A stretch of 64,000 bases of DNA from DAIDKA01 sp036498905 (GTDB lineage Bacteria; Pseudomonadota; Gammaproteobacteria; Steroidobacterales; Steroidobacteraceae): assembly GCA_036498905.1 (NCBI GenBank), contig DASYER010000026.1, positions 1-64,000 on the forward strand, read 5' to 3'. This document shows positions 1-10,556 of this stretch, in pieces. Below the pieces are notes generated by a model. That model ran no database searches, was not told the DNA's origin, and saw only the letters and a list, made by a program, of their open reading frames with translations. The position numbers were made by a program, and so were the translations under genes. Position 1 is the first letter of the stretch; every line of letters begins with the position of its first letter.

Positions 1-523
1 TGCCGAGGGCTCCGAAGGCGACCGGCGCGGTATTGAAGATCAGCACGAAAACCAGCGCCTCGATGGCCGGAAAGCCGATCAGAATCAACAGCGAACTGGT
101 AATTGCCACGGGCGTGCCGAAACCAGCGATGCCCTCCAGCAAGGCGCCAAAGCAAAATCCGACGACGACGAGCACGACGCGCCGGTCATTGGGCAGATTG
201 GCGGAGAGCCAGGAGCGGAAGGCCTCGAACCGCCCCGAACGCACCGAGAGGTTGTAGAGCAGCAGACCATTGAAGACCAGCCACATGACCGGCCACAGCG
301 CGAAGGTCGCACCACTCAACACCGATTGCACCGCAGGCCCTAAGGGCATTTTCCAGGGACCGACCGCGATCACGAATGCAATGACCAATGCGGACAACGC
401 GGCTTGCCAGGCCGGCCGTCGCATCACTCCGAGCACGATCAGCAGCGCCACAATCGGCAATGCTGCGATGCAAAATGAGGCGCCTAGGCTATTGTCGATC
501 GGGGTCAGCAGCTGGTGGAACAT
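1..523 (-). CDS. lldP: L-lactate permease family protein (LctP/LldP), N-terminal part
   Basis: Partial gene running off the left edge; 174 codons are visible. These permeases import lactate or glycolate across the inner membrane with protons. The visible part starts MFHQLLTPIDNSLGASFCIA and holds several hydrophobic segments, then the family signature GALLEGIAGFGTPVAI at about residues 126-141. The ATG at 523 was chosen because GAGAAG lies just upstream and because an overlapping ATG four bases earlier stops after 12 codons. It lies 103 bp downstream of the multicopper oxidase gene on the same strand, so it may have its own promoter. The family call is firm; the substrate is not provable from this part. 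Confidence 0.85.
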   Translation of the reverse strand, partial: MFHQLLTPIDNSLGASFCIAALPIVALLIVLGVMRRPAWQAALSALVIAFVIAVGPWKMPLGPAVQSVLSGATFALWPVMWLVFNGLLLYNLSVRSGRFEAFRSWLSANLPNDRRVVLVVVGFCFGALLEGIAGFGTPVAITSSLLILIGFPAIEALVFVLIFNTAPVAFGALG

Positions 524-626
524 GCATTCTTCTCGAGGCTACGTGAGCGCAGCATTATAGAGTCGCCGGCCATCCGATCGGCGCTTTCCGCCAGCTTACC
601 CGCGCCACGGATGCCATGGCACAGCT

Positions 627-2354
627 TTACTTCACGCTTGGCTCGCGTGGCTCGACGCGGATGACGCCCATCATTCCCGCATCTTCGTGCTCGAGCAGGT
701 GGCAGTGATACACGAAGGTTCCCACCGTGTCCGGATCACGAAAATCCATGCGCACGCGCACGCTCGGATACTGCAGCATCGTGGTGGAGAAATAAGGAAC
801 GTTGACGGTGTCGCGCAGGAACGGCTCGTTCACCGGGACGCCGTTCCAGGCCATGAGTGCGAAATGCAGCTGGTGAATGTGGAAGGCATGCAGTTCCATG
901 GTGCGGTTTTCAATGATCCAGTCCTCGACATCACCCTGCCGTACGGTGATATCCGGCGTTGGCTTGGCGGGATCAAATTCGGCGGGCGTCTGTCCATCCA
1001 CCGTGATGTAGAAAGTGGTGGCGCTGTTGGGATCTGCCGGATTCTCGAGTTTCTCGGAGAAGTACAACTTTCTGGTGCGAGCCGGAGCGATGTCGCCCAG
1101 CCAGGGACGCCGTGCAGCCATCCGCGGTGCGGCCTGCGCCGGGAGAGTCGGTAATGCCGCGGCGTCCGTGCTGGCGATGAGCGATGCCAACGCTCGATTC
1201 GGATCATTTTCCCCGCCCTGGCCGGTATCCACGGTGCGCGTCACCAATAGCGCCGGCACGCCCAGTGCCGGTGTGCGCAGCACGAATTCAACCCGTGCCC
1301 CGGGGGGCAAGCCGATATGATCGACGTTCGTCATCGCCGGCGCGGAAGCGCTGCCCCAGTTCATGGGTACGCCATCGATCGCCACCAGGCCGAGCTGCTG
1401 CGGCGTGCGCTGGAACAGGACGGCCAGGTTCAGGTAGGTGATCGCGGAGGCATTGAGTATTCGCCACAGTTGGCGCTCCTGCGGCTTCAGGCGAATGATC
1501 GCCGGCGGATAGTCCGGATAGGGCACCGGAACAAAATTGACACTGAGATCCTTGGCAGGCTTGCCGAAGCCGGTGCCGTTGTTGGCGCTGTCGCCGTCCC
1601 GATCGATCAGATTCTTCGGCACGACCGGTTCGAACCGTGACGGTGGCGCATGGGGATTCACCAGATCCTGATCGCGGATGATCAGCACCCGCTCAGGCAA
1701 GCCCGCAAGTTGCGGCACGGCCCGCTCGATGCCTTCGATGATCAGGGCCCCCGAAGCGCCGCCGAGGACCTGCTGGCTGCTGAAGCCGTGGATGTGGGGG
1801 TGGTACCAGTACAGGCCCGGCGGCTCGCTGGCGGGAATGCGGAATTTGTATTCGAAGGGTGGATCGGTAGGCTGGATCGAGGTCTGCAGGACTTCATCCT
1901 GGTGGCACTTCGCCGGCACCGTGAGACCATGAAAATGCAGATTGGTGGAGGTGGCCGACATCTTGCCACTACCGCAGGCCGCCGCACCTGCGCGGCCGAC
2001 ACTGATGTCCATGTGCATCGCCGCGGACATTGAGGGTGGCGGTTTGACCAGTTTATTCATCAGGTGCAGATCCAGCAGGTCACCCGGGTGCAACCGCAGG
2101 GTGGGTGACTGCGATCCGTCGGCGAGCAGGTAGCAGTAGCGCAGCGAACCGTCGGCCGCGACGGCATTGCGAATCGTCAGGTCGACGCGCAGCACACCGT
2201 GGCTGCTGCGCAGCTCACGTGGTTCGGTGACGGGGCTGCCGGGCGCGGGCCGCGCGCACCAATCAGGCGTCGCTCCCGCAGCGTGAATCGCGCCACTCAA
2301 TCCGACGGCCAGAACGATGGTCGAGGTGAGGAGTCGACGGTTCACGACGCGCAT
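627..2354 (-). CDS. Multicopper oxidase, exported
   Basis: 575-residue laccase-type oxidase that should couple one-electron oxidation of a substrate (metal ion, phenol or bilirubin-like) to reduction of O2 to water in the periplasm. All four copper-binding blocks are visible in order: HFHGL, YWYHPHIHG, LHAFHIHQLHF and, near the C-terminus, YHCHLLEHEDAGMM, which holds the type 1 Cys-His-Met ligands. The N-terminus MRVVNRRLLTSTIVLAVGLS is a signal peptide with an RR pair, so Tat export is possible. The start at 2354 was preferred over an upstream in-frame start at 2537 because CAGGG precedes it and the signal peptide begins there. It is divergent from the methyltransferase gene, with 71 bp between the starts. 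Copper-tolerance (CueO-like) and bilirubin-oxidase-like roles both remain possible. Confidence 0.88.
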   Translation of the reverse strand: MRVVNRRLLTSTIVLAVGLSGAIHAAGATPDWCARPAPGSPVTEPRELRSSHGVLRVDLTIRNAVAADGSLRYCYLLADGSQSPTLRLHPGDLLDLHLMNKLVKPPPSMSAAMHMDISVGRAGAAACGSGKMSATSTNLHFHGLTVPAKCHQDEVLQTSIQPTDPPFEYKFRIPASEPPGLYWYHPHIHGFSSQQVLGGASGALIIEGIERAVPQLAGLPERVLIIRDQDLVNPHAPPSRFEPVVPKNLIDRDGDSANNGTGFGKPAKDLSVNFVPVPYPDYPPAIIRLKPQERQLWRILNASAITYLNLAVLFQRTPQQLGLVAIDGVPMNWGSASAPAMTNVDHIGLPPGARVEFVLRTPALGVPALLVTRTVDTGQGGENDPNRALASLIASTDAAALPTLPAQAAPRMAARRPWLGDIAPARTRKLYFSEKLENPADPNSATTFYITVDGQTPAEFDPAKPTPDITVRQGDVEDWIIENRTMELHAFHIHQLHFALMAWNGVPVNEPFLRDTVNVPYFSTTMLQYPSVRVRMDFRDPDTVGTFVYHCHLLEHEDAGMMGVIRVEPREPSVK

Positions 2355-2369
2355 TTTATCGCCCTGATA

Positions 2370-2385
2370 TGACGATTTTTCGTCA
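2370..2385. promoter_or_regulatory. Inverted repeat in divergent control region (possible operator)
   Basis: TGACGA-TTTT-TCGTCA, perfect 6-base arms around four T. It lies in the 71-bp gap between the divergent multicopper oxidase (start 2354) and methyltransferase (start 2426) genes, where a regulator could act on both. The arm symmetry is seen directly; the operator role is inference. Confidence 0.35.
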
Positions 2386-2425
2386 CCGGCGCAATCTGTG
2401 GCGTGGCCGATATCGAGGTGAAACA

Positions 2426-3289
2426 ATGCGGTTCGTGAAAGACCAATCGCCCAGCCAGACCGCGTATGGTGTTGCCATGAGTCGCGCGGCGCATCAGATT
2501 TTCGATCTGCCGCGAGTCTTTGAGGATCCGGCGGCACTGACGATTCTGGGGCCCAAAATCACCGGCGGCATTCGTGCCGCCGAGCGGCGTTTCAACAGCC
2601 GCTACGCGCGCCACTTGCGTGCGTTTCTGGTCGCGCGCAGCCGACTAGCCGAGGAGGCGTTGGCCGAGGCCGTTTCCCGGGGCGTGCGTCAGTACGTGCT
2701 GTTGGGCGCGGGACTGGATACTTTCGCCTATCGCAACCCGCACGCCGCAGCGGGACTGCGCGTGTTCGAAGTGGACCACCCCGCGACTCAGGAATGGAAA
2801 CGGCAGATGGTCAGCCACGCGCGGCTGAAATCTCAAGGCTCGCTGGTGTATGTGCCCGTCAATTTTGAACGCGAGCTGCTCGCGGACCGACTCCTCGCCA
2901 ATGGCTTCAGACGCGACGAGCCTGCGTTCTTCTCCTGGCTGGGCGTCACCATGTATCTGACTGCGGATGCGATCCGGGAAACGCTGCGGTTTGTAGCCCA
3001 GCCCATGGTCGGTCGCAGTGGCATCGTCTTCGACTATCTGGCCGTACCGCCGCGCTGGGATTTCGCGCGGCGCTGGGGATTGAAAGTGCTGATGCGGCGC
3101 GTGGCCGCCGCCGGGGAACCGTGGCGAACGTTCTTTGATCCGCGAGTACTGCACGCGGATCTGACGCGGCTGGGTTTTGCGACCATCAGGGACTACGGGC
3201 GCGATGAGATCAACGCCCGTTTCTTCAACAACACCGGCGCGCGGCTGCGCGTCGGTGCCACTGCTCGGATGGTACTGGCCCGGATCTGA
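2426..3289 (+). CDS. Class I SAM-dependent methyltransferase, LCMT/TIGR00027-like
   Basis: 287-residue methyltransferase of the leucine carboxyl methyltransferase-like group (COG3315). The SAM-binding signature QYVLLGAGLDTFAYR is clear in the first half, followed by VFEVDHPATQEWKR, the acidic strand that usually contacts the ribose. FFSWLGVTMYLTADAIRETL is also typical of the group. The ATG at 2426 has GAGGTG upstream; an in-frame start at 2369 would extend into the divergent promoter and adds no recognisable sequence. Members are often found in polyketide or small-molecule modification contexts, but nothing nearby suggests a substrate. Confidence 0.82.
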   Translation: MRFVKDQSPSQTAYGVAMSRAAHQIFDLPRVFEDPAALTILGPKITGGIRAAERRFNSRYARHLRAFLVARSRLAEEALAEAVSRGVRQYVLLGAGLDTFAYRNPHAAAGLRVFEVDHPATQEWKRQMVSHARLKSQGSLVYVPVNFERELLADRLLANGFRRDEPAFFSWLGVTMYLTADAIRETLRFVAQPMVGRSGIVFDYLAVPPRWDFARRWGLKVLMRRVAAAGEPWRTFFDPRVLHADLTRLGFATIRDYGRDEINARFFNNTGARLRVGATARMVLARI

Positions 3290-3294
3290 GCCTG

Positions 3295-3750
3295 TCAGTG
3301 CTTCGGCTGCTGGAGCATTTCGATGTGATTGCCGGCCGGATCCACCGCCAGGCCGATGGTGATGCCGCTGTTACCGAACACGAATGGCGCGCGCTCCATC
3401 TTGCCGCCGGCGGCAACGATGGCTGCGGCAGTCGCCTTGATGTCGGTAACGTTGAAAATGATATGGGCGATTGTGTCTTTTCCGTCATCCGCATCGCGGT
3501 GCATGATGACGATCTGTGCAGCCGGATTGGCCTTCGCGGTTGCCACCGAATCGCCGAAATTCAGCATCACCTCATTGGTCCCGATCTTCTGGACTTCGTG
3601 CATGCCGAATGCGGTTTCGTAAAACTTCTCCAGCGTAGCGACATCTGCGGCCCCGACGCGCGCCGAATTCAGTGTCACCCCTGCCTGCGCGCTCAATGCG
3701 GCGAGCAGTGACGCACACAGCCCCAGACCCAGCTTTCCGGTGTTGATCAT
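3295..3750 (-). CDS. Exported VOC-family (glyoxalase/bleomycin-resistance fold) protein
   Basis: 151 residues. A signal peptide (MINTGKLGLGLCASLLAALSAQA) precedes a single vicinal-oxygen-chelate module: VGAADVATLEKFYETAFGM, AHIIFNVTDI and a C-terminal DPAGNHIEMLQ, the usual place for a His/Glu metal ligand. VOC proteins bind a divalent metal and act as lyases, dioxygenases or binding proteins; an exported copy is less usual, and its substrate cannot be told. AGGGGGATGC precedes the ATG. It is convergent with the methyltransferase (5 bp between stops) and lies upstream of the fusA terminator. Confidence 0.8.
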   Translation of the reverse strand: MINTGKLGLGLCASLLAALSAQAGVTLNSARVGAADVATLEKFYETAFGMHEVQKIGTNEVMLNFGDSVATAKANPAAQIVIMHRDADDGKDTIAHIIFNVTDIKATAAAIVAAGGKMERAPFVFGNSGITIGLAVDPAGNHIEMLQQPKH

Positions 3751-3824
3751 GTTTGCATCCCCCTCAGTTAGTGTTTTGGGCGCCCGGCGCCGTCACCGAT
3801 CATAGCGCGCGCCTTCGGGGGGTG

Positions 3825-3871
3825 TAAAAAACGAAAACGCCGGAAGGGCGGGAGTGCCGCGCCTTCCGGCG
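3825..3871 (-). terminator. Rho-independent terminator of fusA
   Basis: Read on the minus strand: stem CGCCGGAAGG / CCTTCCGGCG (10 bp) followed by TTTTCGTTTTTT, 44 bp past the fusA stop codon. A second GC-rich hairpin, CCGCCCGGC-GG-GCCGGGCGG at 3883-3902, lies between the stop and this terminator and lacks a T tract. Confidence 0.85.
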
Positions 3872-3914
3872 ATCGATCGGTGCCGCCCGGCGGGCCGGGC
3901 GGCGGTGCGGCACT

Positions 3915-6059
3915 TTAGGCGGCCGGCTTGGTCGCCTTCTCGATGACTTCCTCGGCCACATTGCGTGGCACCGGATCGTAGTGCGAGAACTCCATCGTGT
4001 ACGAGGCGCGACCGCTGGTCATGCCGCGCAGATGGCCGATGTAGCCAAACATTTCGGATAACGGCACATTGGCCACGACCGCGACGTTCGTACCGCGTTC
4101 GAGCTGGTCGAGGATCTGGCCGCGGCGGCGATTCATATCGCCGATCACATCGCCGAGGTAGTCACCCGGGGTGACGGTCTCCACTTTCATGACCGGTTCC
4201 AGCAGGATGGGGCCCGCCTTGCGCATGGCTTCACGGAAGCAGGCCTTGGCCGCGATTTCGAATGTCAGAGCATTGGAATCCACGTCGTGGTAGCTGCCGT
4301 CGGTGAGGGTGGCCTTGAAGTCCACGGTGGGGAACTTGGCGAGCACGCCTTGTTCCATCTGCTGGCGCAGCCCCTTCTCGACCGCAGGCACGTACTCACG
4401 GGGCACCGAGCCGCCGCTGGTGGCATCAATGAACTCGAAGCCCTGAGAGCGCTCCTGGGGCTCGAAGGTGATCCACACTTCGGCGAACTGACCCGACCCG
4501 CCGGTCTGCTTCTTGTGGACGTACTGTTCGTCGATCCGCTTGGTGATGGTCTCGCGGTAGGCGACTTGGGGTTCGCCCATGACGCCTTCGACATTGAACT
4601 CGGTACGCATGCGATCGAGCGTCACTTCCAGGTGCAGCTCGCCCATGCCGCGCAGGATGGTTTGGAGCGTGTCGCGGTCAGTCTCCAAGCGCAGGGAGGG
4701 ATCGGCACGGACCATCTTGCCAAGGGCTGCGCCGAACTTCTCCTGTTCGGTCTTGTTCTTGGCCTGCACCGATACGCTGATCACAGGTTCCGGAAAGCGC
4801 ATGCGCTCCAGGATCACGGGATTGGCGGAGTCACTGAGGGTATCGCCGGTTTCGGTGTCGGTCAGGGACACCAGCGCGATGATGTCGCCGGCCCGCGCCT
4901 CTTCGATGGGATTGGCTTCCTTGGCGAACATCTCGACCATGCGGCCGATCTTCTCGCGCTTGCCGCGCGTGGTGTTCTGCACCGAGGCGCCCTTGGTGAG
5001 CACGCCGGAGTAGATGCGCACGAAGGTCAGCGCACCATAGGCATCGTTGATGACTTTAAACGCGAGTGCCGAGAACGGCTCGTCATCGGAGCACTTGCGC
5101 TCGCCGATCGGTTCGCCATCGGCATCTACCGTATTGATGGCGGCCACGTCTGTCGGGGCTGGCAGATAGTCCACGACGGCGTCCAGCACCTGCTGCACAC
5201 CCTTGTTCTTGTACGAGGAGCCGCATAGGACCGGGTTGAAGGCCCCGCGCAGCGTGCCCCTGCGCAAACACTCGCGCAACGTGGCAGCCGAGGGGACCTT
5301 GGCCTCGCCGATGAACGCTTCCATGGCCTCGTCGTCCATTTCCAGGCAGGTGTCCACCAGCTCGGTGCGGTATTTCTCGATCTTTCCGAGCAACTTCAGG
5401 TCGCCCGGGTTCGTCAATCCGACCTGGGTGCCCAGATCGGGTGTGAGGTCGAGCACGCGCCATTCGGCGTCCTTGTCGTCCGAGTCCCACACCAGGGCCT
5501 TCATCTCGACCAGGTCAATCATGCCCTTGAAATCGTCCTCGGAGCCGATTGGCAGCTGCACGGCCAGCGGCCGGGCGCCGAGGCGCTTCTTGATCATGTC
5601 CAGGCAGCGCTCGAAGTTGGCGCCACTGCGGTCCATTTTGTTCACGTAGCACAGGCGCGGCACATCGTAGTTGTCCGCGAGCCGCCAGTTGGTCTCCGAC
5701 TGCGGCTCCACGCCGGCGACACCGTCGAATACGACCACGGCACCGTCAAGCACGCGCAGCGAGCGGTTCACCTCGATCGTGAAGTCGACGTGCCCCGGGG
5801 TGTCGATGAGGTTGATCTTCTTGTCGCGCCAGAACGTGGATACGGCCGCGCTTTGAATCGTGATACCGCGCTTCTGCTCCTGCTCGAGGTAGTCAGTCGT
5901 CGTGGACGTCTTCAGGTCCTTGGTATCGTGGATGTCGATGATCGTGTGCTTGCGCCCCGTGTAATAGAGGATGCGCTCGGTCGTGGTGGTCTTGCCGGCG
6001 TCAACGTGGGCGATGATGCCGATATTGCGGATGTCGGCAAGGGCGGTCGTTCGGGCCAT
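3915..6059 (-). CDS. fusA: Translation elongation factor G, stand-alone copy
   Basis: 714-residue ribosomal translocase GTPase. The G motifs are intact: AHVDAGKTTT (P-loop), RGITIQSAAV (switch I end), DTPGHVDF (with the catalytic His) and NKMD. Domain IV (GGSGQFAEVWITFEP) and domain V (GRASYTMEFSHYDPVP) follow. It is not next to rpsL, rpsG or tuf, so it is probably an EF-G paralogue rather than the str-operon copy. Switch I is odd: HDTKDLKTSTTTDYLEQEQ replaces the usual short HDGAATMDWMEQEQ-like stretch, about four residues longer by comparison with E. coli EF-G. A single-gene unit is likely: a terminator follows, and a TACAAT hexamer at 6171-6176 (minus strand) is a possible -10. Confidence 0.95.
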   Translation of the reverse strand: MARTTALADIRNIGIIAHVDAGKTTTTERILYYTGRKHTIIDIHDTKDLKTSTTTDYLEQEQKRGITIQSAAVSTFWRDKKINLIDTPGHVDFTIEVNRSLRVLDGAVVVFDGVAGVEPQSETNWRLADNYDVPRLCYVNKMDRSGANFERCLDMIKKRLGARPLAVQLPIGSEDDFKGMIDLVEMKALVWDSDDKDAEWRVLDLTPDLGTQVGLTNPGDLKLLGKIEKYRTELVDTCLEMDDEAMEAFIGEAKVPSAATLRECLRRGTLRGAFNPVLCGSSYKNKGVQQVLDAVVDYLPAPTDVAAINTVDADGEPIGERKCSDDEPFSALAFKVINDAYGALTFVRIYSGVLTKGASVQNTTRGKREKIGRMVEMFAKEANPIEEARAGDIIALVSLTDTETGDTLSDSANPVILERMRFPEPVISVSVQAKNKTEQEKFGAALGKMVRADPSLRLETDRDTLQTILRGMGELHLEVTLDRMRTEFNVEGVMGEPQVAYRETITKRIDEQYVHKKQTGGSGQFAEVWITFEPQERSQGFEFIDATSGGSVPREYVPAVEKGLRQQMEQGVLAKFPTVDFKATLTDGSYHDVDSNALTFEIAAKACFREAMRKAGPILLEPVMKVETVTPGDYLGDVIGDMNRRRGQILDQLERGTNVAVVANVPLSEMFGYIGHLRGMTSGRASYTMEFSHYDPVPRNVAEEVIEKATKPAA

Positions 6060-6182
6060 GTCAGATTTCCATTACAGTTTCTTGGGCGTAAACACACGTA
6101 CCGACCAACCGCTGATCGCTTGAAGTCGCGATGCAGTGTGCGGATCGGGCGCGGGCATAGGTAGCCCGCCATTGTACACGAA

Positions 6183-6206
6183 AGCCTCCTATGTGCCGAG
6201 GAGGCT
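6183..6206 (-). terminator. Hairpin downstream of the exported-protein pair (weak terminator)
   Basis: Perfect 8-base arms AGCCTCCT / AGGAGGCT with an 8-base loop, 41 bp past the stop of the gene at 6247-7044 on the minus strand. Only TTTCG follows, so intrinsic termination would be weak. Confidence 0.45.
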
Positions 6207-6246
6207 ACTGAGGCTGGGCCTTTGCCTTAAGGGAGGCTCTGGGGCT

Positions 6247-7044
6247 TTAGGGCTTGGGTGGGGCCGTCGCGGGTGCCGAGCTGGCCGGGGTTCCGATGCG
6301 CATCCGGGTACCGCCGGTCTTCGGATCCTCGTACTCCCGGTTGGACTCGCAGACATATTCCAGGATCTTGTAGCCGGGCTTGCGCACGTATTTCCAGGTG
6401 AATTTCCACGGTTCGGTCAGATACTCCGGATCGGTGACCGTCACCTGATCCTCGAAGATATCCTTGGACAACATGTGCATGCGCTCGTCGATCTGCATGT
6501 TGGGGCTATGCGGCACGCCGCGGAAGCGCACCTCTTCCTTGATCCCGACGGTATTGACTATCAGGGTATCGCCCTCCCAGTGGCCCACCGAGTGTCCCCA
6601 GAAGCCCGGCTCGGCATCATCGATCGGGATCTGCTTCTGATTCAGGTAGATTCGGCGCACCTGGTTGTACGCCTCCTGAATGATGGTGATCTGGCCGGGG
6701 GTCTGCAGGACCTCCATCGGGAACATCGCCATCATCATGGCTGGCATGCCATCGGGCAGGCACTGGGTGTAGCCGCTGTACAGAGGCTGGCCGCGCGCAT
6801 CGGCTTCCTTGGCGGCCTTCTGCTTCGCCTCCCATTCGGCCATGTAGACCGGTTTGAGAGGGGGTGCCGAGACCGGCGGCGCGCTGGTCACCCGGGGATC
6901 AATCTTCGCCGTGCCGTAGCGATCCCAGGCACCGGTCAGTGCCGGGTGGCTGGGCACGGCGGTCTGTGCCTGTGCCAATCCCACGTAAAGGGCTGCGGTC
7001 ACGGCTGCCAGCGTCGCAGCGGCGGCGCGAATGTTGGTGGTCAT
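6247..7044 (-). CDS. Exported protein of unknown function
   Basis: 265 residues with a clear signal peptide (MTTNIRAAAATLAAVTAALYVGLAQA). The middle contains GYTQCLPDGMPAMMMAMFPM and later GHSVGHWEGDTLIVNTVGI, a pattern I have seen in exported proteins of uncertain function from Steroidobacter-like, sphingomonad and acidobacterial genomes. There are two Cys in the mature part, no membrane helix, and a Pro/Ala-rich tail. It follows the DUF6152 gene by 9 bp, so the two are almost certainly co-transcribed. No enzymatic motif is recognisable. Confidence 0.75.
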   Translation of the reverse strand: MTTNIRAAAATLAAVTAALYVGLAQAQTAVPSHPALTGAWDRYGTAKIDPRVTSAPPVSAPPLKPVYMAEWEAKQKAAKEADARGQPLYSGYTQCLPDGMPAMMMAMFPMEVLQTPGQITIIQEAYNQVRRIYLNQKQIPIDDAEPGFWGHSVGHWEGDTLIVNTVGIKEEVRFRGVPHSPNMQIDERMHMLSKDIFEDQVTVTDPEYLTEPWKFTWKYVRKPGYKILEYVCESNREYEDPKTGGTRMRIGTPASSAPATAPPKP

Positions 7045-7053
7045 GAATATTCC

Positions 7054-7461
7054 CTATTGGATGTTCGCTTTGCCGGCCGGAGCTCCATTGTCAAATTTAC
7101 GCCCGTCGGCGAGGGTGACCTGCTTGAGCAAGCCACCAGACTCCCCGGTGCGCAGCGGCGCGATGATCGTCGTGATTTTGTCGCCCGCCTTGATCATGTT
7201 GAACTTCCAACCGACCCGATCCAGGATCCCGGGATTTGCGCACTCAATGGTGTAGTGCTTGAACTCACCCTTGTCATTGGTGCTGTCCAGATCGATGTAG
7301 ACGTGCGGATTGGTCCACTGGAAGTGGGTCACCGTTCCGGAAATCTTGATCTGATGATCGTGGTCGAACATCGCAAAGGAGTGGTGGGCCTGCGCGCTGG
7401 CGGCCGCCAACAGGGCAGCGGTGAATGCCAGGCCGGCAACGCGCTTCTTGAACTGAAACAT
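7054..7461 (-). CDS. DUF6152 family exported protein
   Basis: 135 residues: signal peptide MFQFKKRVAGLAFTAALLAAASAQA, then HHSFAMFDHDHQIKISGTVTHFQWTNPHVYI, the hallmark start of DUF6152 proteins (His-rich N-terminus, small beta domain). The function is unknown; the clustered His residues directly after the cleavage site could bind metal. The ATG at 7461 has AGGGGGAAG upstream and puts the signal peptide at the terminus; the longer in-frame version from 7506 adds unlikely sequence. First gene of a two-gene unit with 6247-7044 and divergent from icd. Confidence 0.85.
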   Translation of the reverse strand: MFQFKKRVAGLAFTAALLAAASAQAHHSFAMFDHDHQIKISGTVTHFQWTNPHVYIDLDSTNDKGEFKHYTIECANPGILDRVGWKFNMIKAGDKITTIIAPLRTGESGGLLKQVTLADGRKFDNGAPAGKANIQ

Positions 7462-7508
7462 CGTGACTTCCCCCTGAGATTCTCGAGGTTCCCCGGGGCA
7501 CCCCAATT

Positions 7509-7523
7509 ATGATTTTAAATCAT
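7509..7523. promoter_or_regulatory. 15-bp palindrome upstream of icd (possible operator)
   Basis: ATGATTT-T-AAATCAT, perfect 7-base arms, centred about 28 bp before the TATAAT box of the icd promoter and so overlapping its -35 region. It also lies 48 bp upstream of the divergent DUF6152 start. The symmetry is observed; binding by a regulator is inferred. Confidence 0.4.
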
Positions 7524-7543
7524 AGCACTACCCGGCCGCCCTC

Positions 7544-7549
7544 TATAAT
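7544..7549 (+). promoter_or_regulatory. icd: Likely -10 box of icd promoter
   Basis: Perfect TATAAT 44 bp before the icd ATG. No good TTGACA match lies at the right distance; the palindrome at 7509-7523 occupies that position. Confidence 0.5.
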
Positions 7550-7593
7550 TGCCGCTTACCGATCCCCCACAAGAACTCCATCCCGGAATTGAA

Positions 7594-9819
<2,226 letters not shown>

Positions 9820-9822
9820 CCT

Positions 9823-10482
9823 TTAGGGACGGCGGACGGCGCGCACCAGGACCGGCGCCGCGGGACAACTGTCGCGTACGCCGCGCCCGCAGGGGCGCGG
9901 CAGCAGAGTGCGCGTCAGGCACAGGTGCAGCTCCGAGAACTCATTGCGGCTGCAATTCACCGTCATGGCATGTGGCGGCAATGAGGGATTGGCGGCACCG
10001 AACGCGGCCAGGATCTGCGCGGGCGACAAATGCTGATCGGCCCTGGGGGCCTCGAACTGGGTCGGAATGTGCAGCACCGCCGTCGCCCGGTCGGCCGTGC
10101 GGAAGTAGTCCAGCGGATCCAGGCCGCTGCAGGTCCCATGAACCTTCCACTCATGCGTCAGCAGTCCCGGGCTGGGGTACAAGGTGCGACCGACCTGTTC
10201 CGCCGCGCCGTCCACGTCCACATTGGTCTCGCACACCTGCGGATAGCCCCCCGCATTGAATTGCGGCCAAAGGCCATGCAGCACGAAGCCAAAACCGCGG
10301 CCCGCGCATTGGTTGCGATCACCCGGATGCACGACGCAGTAGCTGGGTGACCACGACATTGCCAGCAGGTAGTAGTCGAAATGTCCCGGTGCGTCGCTGG
10401 ATGCGGCGGCGTGGGAGTGATGGCGGGAGAGGGCGAGCGGACACAGCAGCATCAACAGCAGGGCCGCTGCCGCACGTATCAT
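9823..10482 (-). CDS. Ribonuclease T2 family protein, exported
   Basis: About 219 residues. Both catalytic blocks are present: FVLHGLWPQ (CAS I) and HEWKVHGTC (CAS II), each with its active-site His. T2 RNases cleave RNA through a 2',3'-cyclic intermediate, and bacterial members such as E. coli RNase I are periplasmic. A signal peptide (MIRAAAALLLMLLCPLALS) supports export. The start is uncertain: ATG at 10482 gives a compact signal peptide, while ATGs at 10512 and 10557 would lengthen it; none has a strong ribosome-binding site. Six or more Cys in the mature part fit the family's disulfides. Convergent with icd and divergent from the hydrolase. Confidence 0.88.
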   Translation of the reverse strand: MIRAAAALLLMLLCPLALSRHHSHAAASSDAPGHFDYYLLAMSWSPSYCVVHPGDRNQCAGRGFGFVLHGLWPQFNAGGYPQVCETNVDVDGAAEQVGRTLYPSPGLLTHEWKVHGTCSGLDPLDYFRTADRATAVLHIPTQFEAPRADQHLSPAQILAAFGAANPSLPPHAMTVNCSRNEFSELHLCLTRTLLPRPCGRGVRDSCPAAPVLVRAVRRP

Positions 10483-10556
10483 GAGGGTGTTGCGGTGACT
10501 GCCGGTGTGCATGGCGGCATGGTGCACACTGTGCGGGCCTGGCCGCAAGGGGGGCA

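Noticed and set aside
3883..3902. GC-rich hairpin after fusA as the main terminator
   Set aside because: It lacks a T tract; the hairpin at 3838-3871 followed by TTTTCGTTTTTT fits far better.
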